Positions 1-11,120 of a stretch of DNA of 64,000 bases are shown one piece after another. Where the stretch lies: NCBI GenBank assembly GCA_000469685.2, contig LS997566.1, forward strand, positions 47,200,373 through 47,264,372, read 5' to 3'. Numbering within the stretch: position 1 is the first letter of the stretch; each line of letters starts with the position of its first letter. Source of the DNA: Haemonchus contortus. Its lineage: Eukaryota; Nematoda; Chromadorea; Rhabditida; Trichostrongylidae. The notes under the pieces are model-generated. The model was not told the origin of the DNA. It worked only from the letters and a program-made list of their open reading frames with translations, and searched no databases. Both the position numbers and the translations under genes were made by a program.

Positions 1-3000
1 TTTCGGTTTCAGCGCGTCGACCAAACGAGGCTACATATGAATTTGGGGTGGGGAAAAAATAAGCAGATGCCTTTCCGCACGAGGTGATGTAGATAAGTCA
101 GAAATCGTGCAAAATGACTTTCCATAGCTCCGTACCTTTCCATTCTTTCGCCTAACTCTTCAATCAATTTCACGTCATCGTTCTTCCTCGCACTTCCCAA
201 TTGCTTTTTCAGACGTTTTTCTCCAATGAGTTTTTTCTTCAACTGGTATATTCGAATTTGTTTGAATTCTTCCTAAAAGCGAACCCCTTTGGTATGCAGC
301 CATGGCAGAAAGAGAGCAACAAGAAAGTTATACCTGAGTCAGTATTCTGTTAGAACTGATCATTTCGGCCTTCTTTTTAGGATCAACATCACGTCCCTCC
401 GATGAGTGGGATGTTGATTCGGTTTCTTGATGAGTCATCTAAATCACTGGTTATACCTCAGTCAACTGTAAACGAGATGAAGGAATTTGTAGGACGCTTA
501 CATCAACATCGCCATCGGAAGCATCGTCGCCACTTTCCTAAAAATAATATTATTATTGATTTCCAGAGCTGATCAGCACAAAAATGTTACGGAACAGTAG
601 TAGCTCTCAAACACGGTAAAAAAATATGAATTGAAAAAAGAATGGAAGAGCCAGATGGGACACCATAGTGACAGCAAAACAAAAACAATGAGCTTCCAGT
701 ACCAATAATAAAGAAGAATGACTTGGCCAATGAAGAAGAATCTATGTATTTATTTATTTGATTGATGTGACGTACTTCGTTATAGAACCGCCTCTAGGTA
801 TTCTTCAATTATCGCTGAACTGCTCTATCACAAAAGTTAATTATTCATTGTTCGGAAACTTACATTGTCATCCTCCTCACCACTGGCAGTTTCCCACCCA
901 TCGCTACTTTCTTCGTCTTCATCTTCGCTTTCCTCAAGCGCTCGCTTCTTGGCCGCAGGCTCTTCGTCTGAGTCGACCTCATCTGTGTCAACATCTAAAC
1001 ACAACACATGTTCGGGGCCACTTTATTGCACTACTATTTAGAATTACTTATTTACTGAGAGGCAAAAAACATTCTCACCACTTATTTCTAATGACTCGTT
1101 TCCATCATCAGCTTCATCCACCTCCACTTCGCCTGTTTCCTTTCGGTCTTCTTCAAGGACCTCTGCGCCAGGTACGAAATCAGCAACTGCAGGTCTTGCG
1201 AAGCCCAGGAATCTGAATTTTCCGTCAAAAAGTTGAAATCGCCGATGTTGACAGAAACCTCACTCTTTTTCTTCGTCACCATCTGTTGGCCGACCACGGT
1301 CTTTCCTAGCAAGAAGACGCGGGTTGACAGAGCGAAATAGAGTAATAAGTGCACGAGCAGCCATTGAAACGTTCTTGTTCTTGTACGTTTTGTACTACAA
1401 ATTGAAAATGCACCGCGTTTACTTAAGTAAAAACCTTTCATAAAATAATCAAGTTCAACCTCTGCCAAATCTCTAAGAAGCTCCTCAGTAGCGGCAAATG
1501 GACAGTTTGCGAAGATTTCACGGATTGCATTTATTCCAACAGTAATAGCTTCGGCAGAATTTCTAAAAAACTACTCCTTCAATTGCTATCGACGCATCCA
1601 CTCAAAACAGAAACAAATACACAATGAGATGCTTTCGGAAATAGCTTAACTCTAAAAGTAGATTTCATTCGGAAATAAACTTCTTTACCTGTCTGAAACA
1701 AAGTTATTAGCAATAGTGCGAACCAGCTGTTCTACAGTGTCAGGTGGAACCAACTCGTGACACGCTTGCGCTGCGTAGAGTAGAATTCTCGTGACCTGAT
1801 CATTGACGATAAAAAAAGAGAAGGAAAATAATATTAAAAATGAACTGACGTCTTTCTGCTTAGGCTGAAGGTAGCGGTGGAGATACGAGTAGAAGCTAAG
1901 GGTATGAAGGCGATGTACACCGATTACTCGTGCGCATAGCGCGATTCGGAAGAGCCGCACCTAGAGTGTAGAATGTTAAATACAAAATGAAACTCAGTTG
2001 AACAGAAGACAATATTCACCTCATACTTATCGATCTTCTTACTCTCTAGCATTCTGTACAACTTATCAGCAAATTCCTGAGGGTCATAAAGGGATTGGAT
2101 GGCAAGCAAATTGCATTCCTTGCTCCTACCCTCTGCAACGTTGAATTGATATTCGAATGCAATGAACCCGTCAAATAAACATACCTTTCTTTGCTTTCCT
2201 CTTCTTGTTGATAGCTCTTTTAGACCTTTCCAAATCTTTTGCCCGTTTCCTAGTCTTTTTAGCATGGCGAAATGCACTCATTACCTGAAGCAACGAATAC
2301 TATTCAGTAGCGAGGAGTCATTCACGCGATCCAGAAAGATTGCATTACCTCTTTGATAGTTTTCCCTTCCTCTTCACTCTGACTATCATCGTCACTTATT
2401 TCACTCTCGCCGTCCTCGTCCTTTTTCGAACCCAGGAAAAATTTCATTCCTGTCACCTATAACCAGCACGAATGAAATATGAAAACAAACCCTTTCCCAA
2501 AAAAGTGTCAATAATAACTTCAAGTCTAATACACTGAAATTCAGGACGGATTCCTGCGCTATTCTATTCTTTCTCATAAGGCAAGGGTGCTCGCCTTATG
2601 AAGAAAGAATAGAACAGCGCAGCAGGAACCTTTTCATCCAAAAATTCCAGCACAGAAGGAGAACGCGAAAATTAGGAAGGGAACTATGTAACCACCTCAA
2701 TGCGTCACAATGCTTCTGCGCAGTGCATAGGTATTGAAAACATGAATGATCGCCTTCTGAAGGCAACCACTATACAGAATAAATCAACAAAAAAGTACCA
2801 AAGAACTTGATATGAGAGCCACCTTGTCGCAAAGATTTGATATAAGACAGCAGGAATTAAACCAAAGGAACAGTGAGAAAGAATAATTGCAGTTCAGATG
2901 CGAAGAAAGAATAATTACCTGAATTTTAGGAATCTTGTGAAAACACGTCTCGGCTATTACATTTGCACACTTTCCATCTCGCCAATAGCTTCTCCTATAG

Positions 3001-3973
3001 GCATCAATACATATGAGTTGCGCTGCCCTCGCCACAATTGCACGGGAATCCTAAGTGAAACATTACAAGAAGATTTAATCAATAGTCAAATGCAGTAAAA
3101 AGCAGACCTTCAATTTAGCAAAGCAGAAATTTTGGATCTTTCCCAATAATTTCATATTTTTCTTCTGGTGGTATAATCTTTTGAGCAAAGACGAAATTGA
3201 CGACATAATGAACTTCCTAGGAAAGGCATCATAAGGGGGGAGAAAAGAGCTTATTTGAAAACATAGCGATGATAGATTCAGACCTAAGTTGCTTGTCTTC
3301 TATTTTCACTAATTCGAAGAATATATCCATGAACTCCAGAGGATCAATCAGATTTTGATTACGTAGTAATACTAGTGCTTTACAAAAGGACATCCTCACC
3401 TAAAATAAGGAAAAGTAAAAAAACGGTAGATAAGCTTTCGAACAGAATGACCACTCCTTCTGAAAAACATGGAAAAGGTGACATACGTGAGGATCAAGAC
3501 CAGATCCTTGCTCACGAAGGACACTGATCGAATGGGCAGAGAACTCTTTTGCCTGTTCTGTAAAAATGAAAATAAAATACATGACATGGTGGTAATGAAT
3601 CTGATTTGACCAATGAAGAAAAAGTTGCTGTACCAGGGTAATATTTTGCCAGTCCTGAAAGAAATGTCACAGACTCCAGAAGCGGCTGAAGCTCCATCCT
3701 GTGCTGCTGAGGTTGTAAATGAAGCAGTTTCATAGTGTGAAGATAGTGATCAAACTGCTCCATGAATTCCTGGATACGCTCCATGATACGAGAAAAATGC
3801 AGACAATGCATAAAAAACAAACTTGATGACTCCTACAGAAGGAACGAATATAAACATTAACAAACTTCTTTATAAGATTCTGGATCCTTGCGAATTATCT
3901 CCATCATGAGTCCAAGATTCCTCTCAGACATGGAGTAGCGGCTATTCTTCTGCGCGATGGCCACAGCAGCCAT
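1..3973 (-). CDS. SDAD1: SDA1/SDAD1 ribosome biogenesis protein (3' end beyond window)
   Basis: SDA1 proteins act in the nucleolus in 60S subunit maturation and export. Eighteen exons join in phase: 3973-3866, 3769-3634, 3557-3487, 3399-3284, 3216-3108, 3050-2919, 2456-2349, 2284-2185, 2132-2020, 1960-1850, 1795-1689, 1562-1460, 1394-1264, 1212-1079, 994-864, 538-503, 438-334 and 272-136. They give about 662 residues, close to the roughly 690 of the animal family, so little lies beyond the edge. Family landmarks seen: [13 protein letters not shown] near residue 25, [36 protein letters not shown], a Lys-rich tract ([16 protein letters not shown]), [48 protein letters not shown] and [14 protein letters not shown], followed by long acidic stretches typical of nucleolar proteins. 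The start is the first ATG after a 3' splice site; 24 residues precede IIRKDP, similar to human. The last exon(s) between 1 and 120 could not be placed. Confidence 0.93.
2548..2630. repeat. Hairpin in an SDAD1 intron
   Basis: Two imperfect inverted arms (2548-2582 and 2593-2630) share the core CTATTCTTTCT...CATAAGGC, with a 10-base loop. The element lies between the exons ending at 2919 and starting at 2456. It resembles a small fold-back transposon remnant; no coding capacity. Confidence 0.6.
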
Positions 3974-3990
3974 GGCTACCTAAACGAAAA
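3974..3990 (-). promoter_or_regulatory. Probable spliced-leader trans-splice acceptor of SDAD1
   Basis: Read on the minus strand, a T-rich run ending in TTTAG lies six bases before the SDAD1 ATG. No exon is needed upstream to complete the protein, so this site fits trans-splicing of a spliced leader, a nematode hallmark. A 5' UTR intron would look the same. Confidence 0.5.
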
Positions 3991-4074
3991 ACGGATAACG
4001 AGAAAAATATGTTGCTTACAACGGTTTAAGAGGGGCCAAATTACGAAATGGATCAACAGGTATTTATTTCACCA

Positions 4075-4375
4075 CGGAATAGGTGACAAAAACACGTGCT
4101 CAGTGCTAGTGCTTAAATGCAAAAAGAACGAATAATACTATTTTATCAAAAAAGGAATAATATGAGAGAAGAAAGTGCGTCCCATGTAAAGGGGCTGCAT
4201 TTGGCGTTAGAGCGCATTTTCTTCTCTTGTATTATACTTGTTGTATTATGTTGCTGTATTATACTTATACTATCTTCTGTGCTGCTACCTATCTGATAAA
4301 GATAATATTATTCGCTCTTTTTGCATTTTAGCACTAGCACGAGTACTGCACGAGTTTCTGTCATCTACTTCGTAG
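4075..4375. repeat. Palindromic MITE-like element
   Basis: The segment near 4085-4150 is matched in inverted orientation by 4298-4365. Shared words include GTGCTAGTGCT, AATGCAAAAAGA and CGAATAAT. The unmatched centre is about 150 bases. It encodes no transposase, so it fits a non-autonomous fold-back DNA element. The outer limits are approximate because the match decays gradually. Confidence 0.65.
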
Positions 4376-4680
4376 CGATAAACACTTTGTGATTCATTTT
4401 GTATTTGGGCGTATGTAGTTTAGCGCGGCCCCTCGCATCAAACTTGCCATTAGGGCACATGGGCTTATAACTGCCCCCTTGGCACCGCCCATTCGACCCG
4501 GTTCGTGGGGTGGACAACTCGTCCGTGTGGTTCAATCTTCTGATCATGCTAATCGCCAATCCCACTGCCCACTCAGCTGATATACGCCCGATCGGTGACG
4601 CCACTACTATTAGACGCCGAATTGCGGATACACTTGTATTCCTAAGCAGCCTACAGCTGCTAATCGACAGATCCACCCCT
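4376..4680 (-). repeat. Dispersed repeat, longer copy
   Basis: Two blocks recur in the opposite strand sense at 8585-8697: the block around 4430-4482 (ATAAGCCCATG, GGCAAGTTTGATGCGAGGGG on the minus strand) and the block around 4590-4640 (CTAATAGTAGTGGC on the minus strand). The copy at 8.6 kb lacks the sequence between them. Two differently deleted copies within 4 kb point to a mobile or dispersed family. Identity unknown. Confidence 0.6.
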
Positions 4681-5429
4681 AAATCGCTATGCGTATTCTG
4701 CCCTACGGCAGAAAATGGTGATATGCACCAGTCTGGGCGCTGCCGGCGATATGCTGACTCGGTGCCGAGGGCGATGCAAACATCAAAACTGGCTCATGTA
4801 CCCAATGTTTGAAGGCGCACACCAAAACGATTGTGGGATAATCTGCCATGCATGCAAGATGCCTCACAACTAATAACTAGTCTGCTCATCTAAAGGACAC
4901 AACAACTGCAACCACGACGCCAAGCGACCACGGTACAGTTGACATGCCGAGATTGGATTCCAGCAGATTCACAAACAAACAGATCCTTTCACATGAATAG
5001 TTCGCTTTGTTAACGATATCATGTGTAACATTTGGAGCGCGGAGTGTCTCGCTCCACGCGACCCTTTTAATATTGGTAGCCTTGATAACATTGTTTATCA
5101 CTCCCCATTGAGCGTTTAACTTCTTGATGACTCGATCATATTTACCACCTGTTCAGTTGGGTATAAATACCTGTACACCGCTGATACGGTGCTTCTGTGT
5201 TTTGCCTAATAAAGCTTCCACAATGCCACCGTGTACAAACCACACACACCACCCAAAAAGGGTAAAAACTTCAGCGAGCAACCAATAAGACTCGCTTGTT
5301 CCCAAACGGAGACAACTCCGCTCGTTCCAAGAGGAAATGGAGATGCCACTGCGAGAAGTACGTTCTGGAAAGAGCTTGTCGATACCTTGATATCCCACTT
5401 ACGATATCCCACTGTTTTCACTTACTTTG
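4681..5429. other. Stretch without a recognised gene
   Basis: No exon was recognised. A TATA-like word (GGGTATAAATACC) at about 5158 is followed some 45 bases later by CCTAATAAAG at about 5207. That spacing can occur in the R region of long terminal repeats, but no matching second copy or TG...CA ends were found. Confidence 0.4.
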
Positions 5430-8144
5430 GGGAATGCTAAAGGAAGTGAAGAAGTCTCACAAGGATGGCGATTTGTGGGCCTCGCGTCTGGAAACTTCGG
5501 CCTCACGTCACAACAAGAAGTGAGGAAGGTTTCCTCAAGGGTACTCAGAAAGTATTCGACTCATTACTTTTGTAGGGATTGACACTATATGTTATGCTCT
5601 AACAACCTCGCGCTCAGCAATGGCAGCGCTATTGATCTCACGAGGTAAACCTCAACGTCAGTTTCTTGTAAACATTGTCTACAATTTTGTTCTTTTTGTT
5701 TCTAGAACAGCAGAAGAAAAGACTAGTGAGCTCCAGTCTTGTCAGAAAGAGCTGTCTTCAGTGCGCAATGAGATCATGGTCTTAGAGGAGAAACTTGTTG
5801 AGGTCCTAATGGTACTATTCCGACTCTGGCTTTTCTCATTGATTAACAGTGACTGTAATAACTAACCTTCAAGGCTCAGTCGAAAGCGGCACACCTGGAA
5901 GTCCAGTTACGGAACGCAAGTCGGGAGCCCACCGACGCTGGAGATGAAACTCAAATCATCCACTTGCTATTGATGACTCATCTCATCACGCATACTTAAG
6001 GTCCGCCGTTGTCTCCTGTGGAGCACTCAGTACAGTCGACAGCATCTGCGCCCTACGATTAAGCCGCACATCCGCTGTACCTGCCCATCCTGCCTGTCGC
6101 CTCTGGGCCCGACACCTTCCGCCTACTGACATGCCTCCATCCAGCCGATCTCCAACTACATCAGCGACTGGACTGATCTCCATTTATCGAGGGAGACGCC
6201 TGCCCTTTTCATTGCAACATAGCGTACCTCCATAATGTTATGTTACGGTATTGATGACTCATCTCATCACGCATACTTAAGGTCCGCCGTTGCCTAAAGT
6301 GGGGCACTCAGTACAGTCGACAGCATCTGCGCCCTACGATTAAGCCGCACATCCGCTGTACCTGCCCATCATGCCTGTCGCCTCTGGGCCCGACACCTTC
6401 CGCCTACTGACATGCCTCCATCCAGCCGATCTCCAACTACATCAGCGACTGGACTGCTCTCCATTTATCTCGAGCACTATTCGATAAACTGATATATTTG
6501 TTCTTGGTGTGCGCAGTATATTTGGGGACCTACAGTGCGGTAAATCCGCACATGATTACTCTGTGAAGAAAGATTTTCAGGGGATCAGCTTCCGTAGATG
6601 CTCTAACAACCTCGGCGCTCAGCAATGGCAGCGCTATTGATGACTCATCTCATCACGCATACTTAAGGTCCGCCGTTGCCTCCTGTGGAGCACTCAGTAC
6701 AGTCGACAGCATCTGCGCCCTACGATTAAGCCGCACATCCGCTGTACCTGCCCATCCTGCCTGTCGCCTCTGGGCCCGACACCTTCCGCCTACTGACATG
6801 CCTCCATCCAGCCGATCTCCAACTACATCAGCGACTGGACTGATCTCCATTCATCAAGGGAGCCGCCTGCCCTTTTCATTGCAACATAGCGTAGCTCCAT
6901 AATGTTATGTTACGGTATTGATGACTCATCTCATCACGCATACGTAAGGTCCGCCGTTGCCTCCTGTGGAGCACTCAGTACAGTCGACAGCATCTGCGCC
7001 CTACGATTAATCCGCACATCCGCTGTACCTGCCCATCCTGCCTGTCGCCTCTGGGCCCGACACCTTCCGCCTACTGACATGCCTCCATCCAGCCGATCTC
7101 CAACTACATCAGCGACTGGACTGCTCTCCATTTATCTCGAGCACTATTCGATAAACTGATATATTTGTTCTTGGTGTGCGCAGTATATTTGGGGACCTAC
7201 AGTGCGGTAAATCCGCACATGATTACTCTGTGAAGAAAGATTTTCAGGGGATCAGCTTCCGTAGATGCTCTAACAACCTCGGCGCTCAGCAATGGCAGCG
7301 CTATTGATGACTCATCTCATCACGCATACTTAAGGTCCGCCGTTGCCTCCTGTGGAGCACTCAGTACAGTCGACAGCATCTGCGCCCTACGATTAAGCCG
7401 CACATCCGCTGTACCTGCCCATCCTGCCTGTCGCCTCTGGGCCCGACACCTTCCGCCTACTGACATGCCTCCATCCAGCCGATCTCCAACTACATCAGCA
7501 ACTGGACTGATCTCCATTTATCAAGGGAGCCGCCTGCCCTTTTCATTGCAACATAGCGTAGCTCCATAATGTTATGTTACGGTATTGATGACTCATCTCA
7601 TCACGCATACTTAAGGTCCGCCGTTGCCTCCTGTGGAGCACTCAGTACAGTCGACAGCATCTGCGCCCTACGATTAAGCCGCACATCCGCTGTACCTGCC
7701 CATCCTGCCTGTCGCCTCTGGGCCCGACACCTTCCGCCTACTGACATGCCTCCATCCAGCCGATCTCCAACTACATCAGCGACTGGACTGATCTCCATTT
7801 ATCTCGAGCACTATTCGATAAACTGATATATTTGTTCTTGGTGTGCGCAGTATATTTGGGGACCTACCGTGCGGTAAATCCGCACATGATTACTCTGTGA
7901 AGAAAGATTTTCAGGGGATCAGCTTCCGTAGATGCTCTAACAACCTCGGCGCTCAGCAATAACAGCGCTCCTTCATGTTCTAGAGGCCTTACATCATCTG
8001 GAACAAATTGCCCCTCATGAGCTGAGTCAACTGCCAAGCGTTCAAAACCGGCAGGTGAGAGTAGCTGATTCTGCAGAAGCTGTCACGCCTTACAAATTTC
8101 GGTATCTACTTTCTGCGAAATCAGCAAGAGATCAAGACTGTTGA
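5430..8144 (+). CDS. Coiled-coil protein, exon interrupted by a repeat array
   Basis: Function not recognised. Three pieces join in phase. An exon ending at 5519 reads SHKDGDLWASRLETSASRHN; its start is uncertain, near 5430. An exon at 5706-5802 reads EEKTSELQSCQKELSSVRNE and on. A third, from 5874 or 5880, reads SKAAHLEVQLRNASREPTDA and ends ETQIIHL at 5966. Heptad-like, charge-rich sequence predicts a coiled coil. The frame then meets the 667-bp array, which adds a few residues and a stop. Deleting the 2,001-bp array mentally joins IIHL to LLHVLEALHHLEQIAPHEL in one open frame. After 8054 the frame either reads on to a TGA at 8142-8144 or splices at 8055 to an exon at 8079 that stays open. 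As it stands the allele probably makes a truncated protein or must splice around the array. Confidence 0.55.
5592..5639 (+). repeat. Single copy of the array-unit tail in the upstream intron
   Basis: About 45 bases starting at ATGCTCTAACAACCTC and ending GCAGCGCTATTGAT match the tail of each 667-base unit, apart from one missing G. It lies in the intron between the exons ending at 5519 and starting at 5706. It is either the seed of the array or an independent fragment of the same family. Confidence 0.7.
5967..7968 (+). repeat. Tandem array of three 667-bp higher-order repeat units
   Basis: The sequence repeats with a period of exactly 667 bases, with units starting near 5968, 6635 and 7302. 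Each unit is two related subunits sharing about 215 bases that begin ATTGATGACTCATCTC: a 281-base A form (followed by GCCTGCCCTTTTCATTGC) and a 386-base B form (followed by CACTATTCGATAAACTG). Units are nearly identical. The second subunit of unit 1 carries a CCTAAAGTGGGG variant. The array is bounded by the shared triplet GCT on both sides. The end of the last unit is altered (CAATAACAG for CAATGGCAG). Confidence 0.9.
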
Positions 8145-8584
8145 AGAACATCAAATGAAAACGACGAAGGGTCAAGAACTGAGAAAAAACAAAACAACCC
8201 TATCACTCTTACAACATTTCCTTACCTATCCCTTACTATACATCAGTCTCACATTACTGGAAAGGTCGGATTTTTGCAAAAGCCTTGGATATATCTCGAA
8301 ATAAGTATCCTTCAAAACTATTTAATAATGTGCATGTCAATAAAGTTAGTGATGGAAATAACTATCACGGTAAACAAATGTTTTTCAAAGAAGAAACAAT
8401 AAAACACCATACGATCAATCCGCTATACATATGCACTGCAAATTACTTTGAAGTAGGAAGTATCAGGCTCCAAAACCACCGCGATACTACCGCTTCGTAA
8501 CTTGACAGTATTCATTTAAACAGGGAATTCGAGCATCTCCAAAAGCAGAAAAAGTAGCAAAATAGACGATGTGAAGAGATATAC
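8145..8584. other. AT-rich stretch, nothing recognised
   Basis: The alternative last exon of the coiled-coil gene stays open from 8079 to a TAA near 8303. Beyond it I see no exon, repeat or RNA signal. Confidence 0.4.
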
Positions 8585-8697
8585 AAGTGGGTCCGCAATT
8601 CGGCTTCTAATAGTAGTGGCATCGTCGATCAGGCAATAAGGAGGCAATTATAAGCCCATGCGCCCCAAAGGCAAGTTTGATGCGAGGGGCACCGTCA
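8585..8697 (+). repeat. Dispersed repeat, internally deleted copy
   Basis: Matches the minus strand of 4376-4680 in two blocks (CCGCAATTCGGC with CTAATAGTAGTGGC, then TATAAGCCCATG with GCAAGTTTGATGCGAGGGG). The intervening sequence of the longer copy is missing. Confidence 0.6.
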
Positions 8698-8714
8698 AAC
8701 GACCGCCTCCCTGC

Positions 8715-8905
8715 TTTCAGCAGACTTCGACATCCGTCCGTCCGTCCATCGCGTGCGCGCTGCGACGGCGGTCACGTGCATGCTGCGCTAGACAGGATTG
8801 ACAACACTAGATCACGTGCAAGCGCTGTCAACCCTATCTAGCGCCGCCGTCGCAGCACGCATCGCGCTGGACGGTGAATCGTCGAAGTCTGAAAGCAGCC
8901 CTTAA
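8715..8905. repeat. GC-rich hairpin element
   Basis: The left arm (CTGCTTTCAGCAGACTTCGAC, CGTCCATCGCG, TGCGACGGCG) pairs with the right arm (CGCCGTCGCAGCACGC, CGCGCTGGACGG, GTCGAAGTCTGAAAGCAG). The loop is near 8790-8820. It is a fold-back element, much more GC-rich than its surroundings. Confidence 0.7.
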
Positions 8906-8944
8906 CACCTCAGCACATTGCCGTTGCCGCATGTGTGGGACATT

Positions 8945-9398
8945 ACATTGCGGTGCTAAGTGGGTTGCGGAGAACCACGCGGCGCGGCACCCTGCGCTCT
9001 CCAGTGTTTAGGGATGTTTCATAGTTTTTTATGTTGTAGCTGTGTATTTTTCAACTAATTTTAGGAAGGGGGGAGGGCTCCGGGGTGGGTGAGCCAATTG
9101 GACGTTCAACTTTTATCTCATCTAAGCTTTTTGCACGAGACAACCACCTCACCCACCCCCGGAGCCCCTCCCCTTCTTGAAAAATAGGTCTTATCGGCTC
9201 AGAAGAAGTGTATCCATAATATGCAAGCATATTGTTTGTTCTGAATCACGAAACACATTAGTACAACCTTTCCATTCCTTCCCAGGCTCAGGCCCACTAT
9301 TATCTCGGTGGAGAGCGCAGGGTGCCGCGCCGCCTACCGCACCGCGTGGTCCCCCCCAACCCACTTATGGTTAGCACCACATTGCTTTAGGGTACGTT
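8945..9398. repeat. Nested GC-rich fold-back element
   Basis: Outer arms near 8950-9005 and 9303-9390 pair through GAGAGCGCAGGGTGCCGCGC and AACCCACTTA...AGCACC. A second inverted pair lies inside: GGGCTCCGGGGTGGGTGAG at about 9076 against CTCACCCACCCCCGGAGCC at about 9146. The right outer arm holds an extra CCTACCGCAC insertion. No coding capacity. Confidence 0.7.
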
Positions 9399-9851
9399 CT
9401 GCCGCTCAGCGAAGAGCAGCGGTTGCTCAGGTGAAGAGGGCTTGGAGGGATTCATTGATATGCAGTATAAAGAATAGTCATGGACATTACGCCGGCGGTG
9501 AACTAATCGGTTGATGTACACGTGTTCTGCTTACCATTAGATGCGCCAGAAATCCGACTTCCATTCAGAATAACAAGATCTGTAGAATCTGTGTTCCTCT
9601 GATGGTAAAACTTGGAAGTTTTGAGAAGTTTTCCTGTTTCCCACACGATAAGAGGAAGATCCTTCGTATTCTAAGTTCATTTCTGTTGGTAGCACAACTA
9701 GTTCGGTGAATTGACGACTCTTCTCCTTCCGTAATACCAGGCTCCAGGTATCCGATTGTCCAGGTATATTCTTCAAACGGGTCGATCCACGCCAGAAATT
9801 CTTGCATTTTATGACCCAACAATAACAATATTTTCAGTAGTTGGTAATGTA
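9399..9851. other. Stretch without a recognised gene
   Basis: No exon with family resemblance was found on either strand. Open frames here are short and read through without splice support. Confidence 0.4.
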
Positions 9852-11120
9852 CAGGGTGTCCCAAAATTATTTGCGCCAAAGTTCAGTAATTTTTAAGGTA
9901 GAAATAATCTATCAAATTCACATTACCTGCTATTAATTAGTTGCATAAGAAGGTTTCCTTGCAATATGCATGGTTACTGATGTGGAACTCCCAATATCTT
10001 TCAGATGGAGGAGGCTCATTCATTGCCACTTGCAATCATTGACGCGCGAGAAGTGGAAGGGCGTTATGAAATTCTTTGGGATTTTTCTAATAATCGTATA
10101 GGAGGCTATTGAACGATATAGAAAAGAAGATTGAATCAGAGACAAACCAGGAAAAGTAGAAAGGTAGAATGTTGTTGAAGATAGGACTTTTAAAATGGTC
10201 CGTCTGTCAATCGGTCGGGATCCTGGGTGAGCCATCAAAAGGAAGTCAACGGGCACGGCTTACAGGAGTTATCGCGATAGAAGAATGTCATGCAGAAGCC
10301 TCACTACCATTCCTATCGTTTGCCCCAATCCCGATCTCAACAGACCCTGCAGGGCCAAAAAATGCAGAAAGTCGCAGATCCACTTGAGTGATGACACGCA
10401 ACCCTTCGTCGTTTTCTCTGGCCGAAAAATTTTTTACGATAAAACCACCCCTGAACAACCGAAACGTTCGCGTTCCGGAAAAAAGCATCCAGCGTGTAAT
10501 ATCTCACGAAAAGGTTGCTATCAGATTAGTTAGATGATGTTTTTCGAGGAAATCACTGGCAAGGGTAAGCCGCTCGTGGTTTCTTCGGCGCAGGCGTAAA
10601 AATTGACCAAGACCAGTACTCGAACAGCGTACTGATGGGTGTGATGAATAGTTGATCCAACTACAATTCCTGAAACATCTCGTAGTCCTTCCAGCAGGAC
10701 GCTACTCTAGCCCACAGAGCCAAGCTTGCCCGCGTGTGGTGCCGACGACAGCTGCCCGACTTCGTTGGTGAAGAGGGATGGTCATCCTATTTTCCAAAAC
10801 TTGACTCACTTGAATCCACGAATGGTCCCTGATTAGAAGAGGACCTGTCGAGTTTGCAGTCCCAGTTTGGAGTCCTAGAATGCAAAAGCTGGAGGACGGT
10901 TGGGAAGAAATGGAGAAGGATACCTGCGTGCCACATGCAATCAAGTCGGAAGCAAACTTTGACTTCTGTTCGCGCTCACAGGGGATATTTTGAAATGCGA
11001 CTTTAGCATGTTGTAGCACATAGTGTTAGCTAGCGTGCATAGAAATTCCATCCTCTTCCGCAGTAGAGAAGTTTCAAATATATTGCTATAAATCGGCGCA
11101 AATAATTTTGGGACACCCTG
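9852..11120 (+). mobile_element. Mariner/IS630-type DNA transposon with TA target duplication
   Basis: Inverted ends read CAGGGTGTCCCAAAATTATT on the left (9852) and the reverse complement on the right (ending 11120). Each end is flanked by TA (9850-9851 and 11121-11122), the duplication made by IS630/Tc1/mariner transposases. Length is 1,269 bases, right for a one-gene element. The interior holds a broken transposase on the plus strand. Confidence 0.88.
10030..11020 (+). pseudogene. Degenerate mariner-type transposase
   Basis: Plus-strand translation in shifting frames gives pieces in the family order. A central segment reads CRKSQ, then FVVFSGRKIFYDKTTPEQPK, in place of the usual DEKIF region. 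Next come EITGKGKPLV (the G-K-PLV strand) and QQDATLAHRAKLARVWC near 10,690-10,740 (the QQDGAPAH-like catalytic block). A degraded W-SPDLNP-like block follows near 10,780. At least three stops or frameshifts interrupt it, and the DEK acid appears changed. It cannot encode an active enzyme. Confidence 0.7.

Noticed and set aside
758..1216. 152-codon plus-strand frame
   Set aside because: Antisense to the acidic exons of SDAD1; the His/Leu-rich sequence is the complement of the Glu/Asp codons.
5986..7798. Five 65-codon minus-strand open frames of almost identical sequence
   Set aside because: They are one frame of the 667-bp repeat read backwards. Periodic occurrence reflects the tandem array, and there is no homologous protein signature.
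6902..7826. 85-codon plus-strand frames inside the array
   Set aside because: Open by composition of the repeat subunit. The true gene frame enters the array in another phase and stops.
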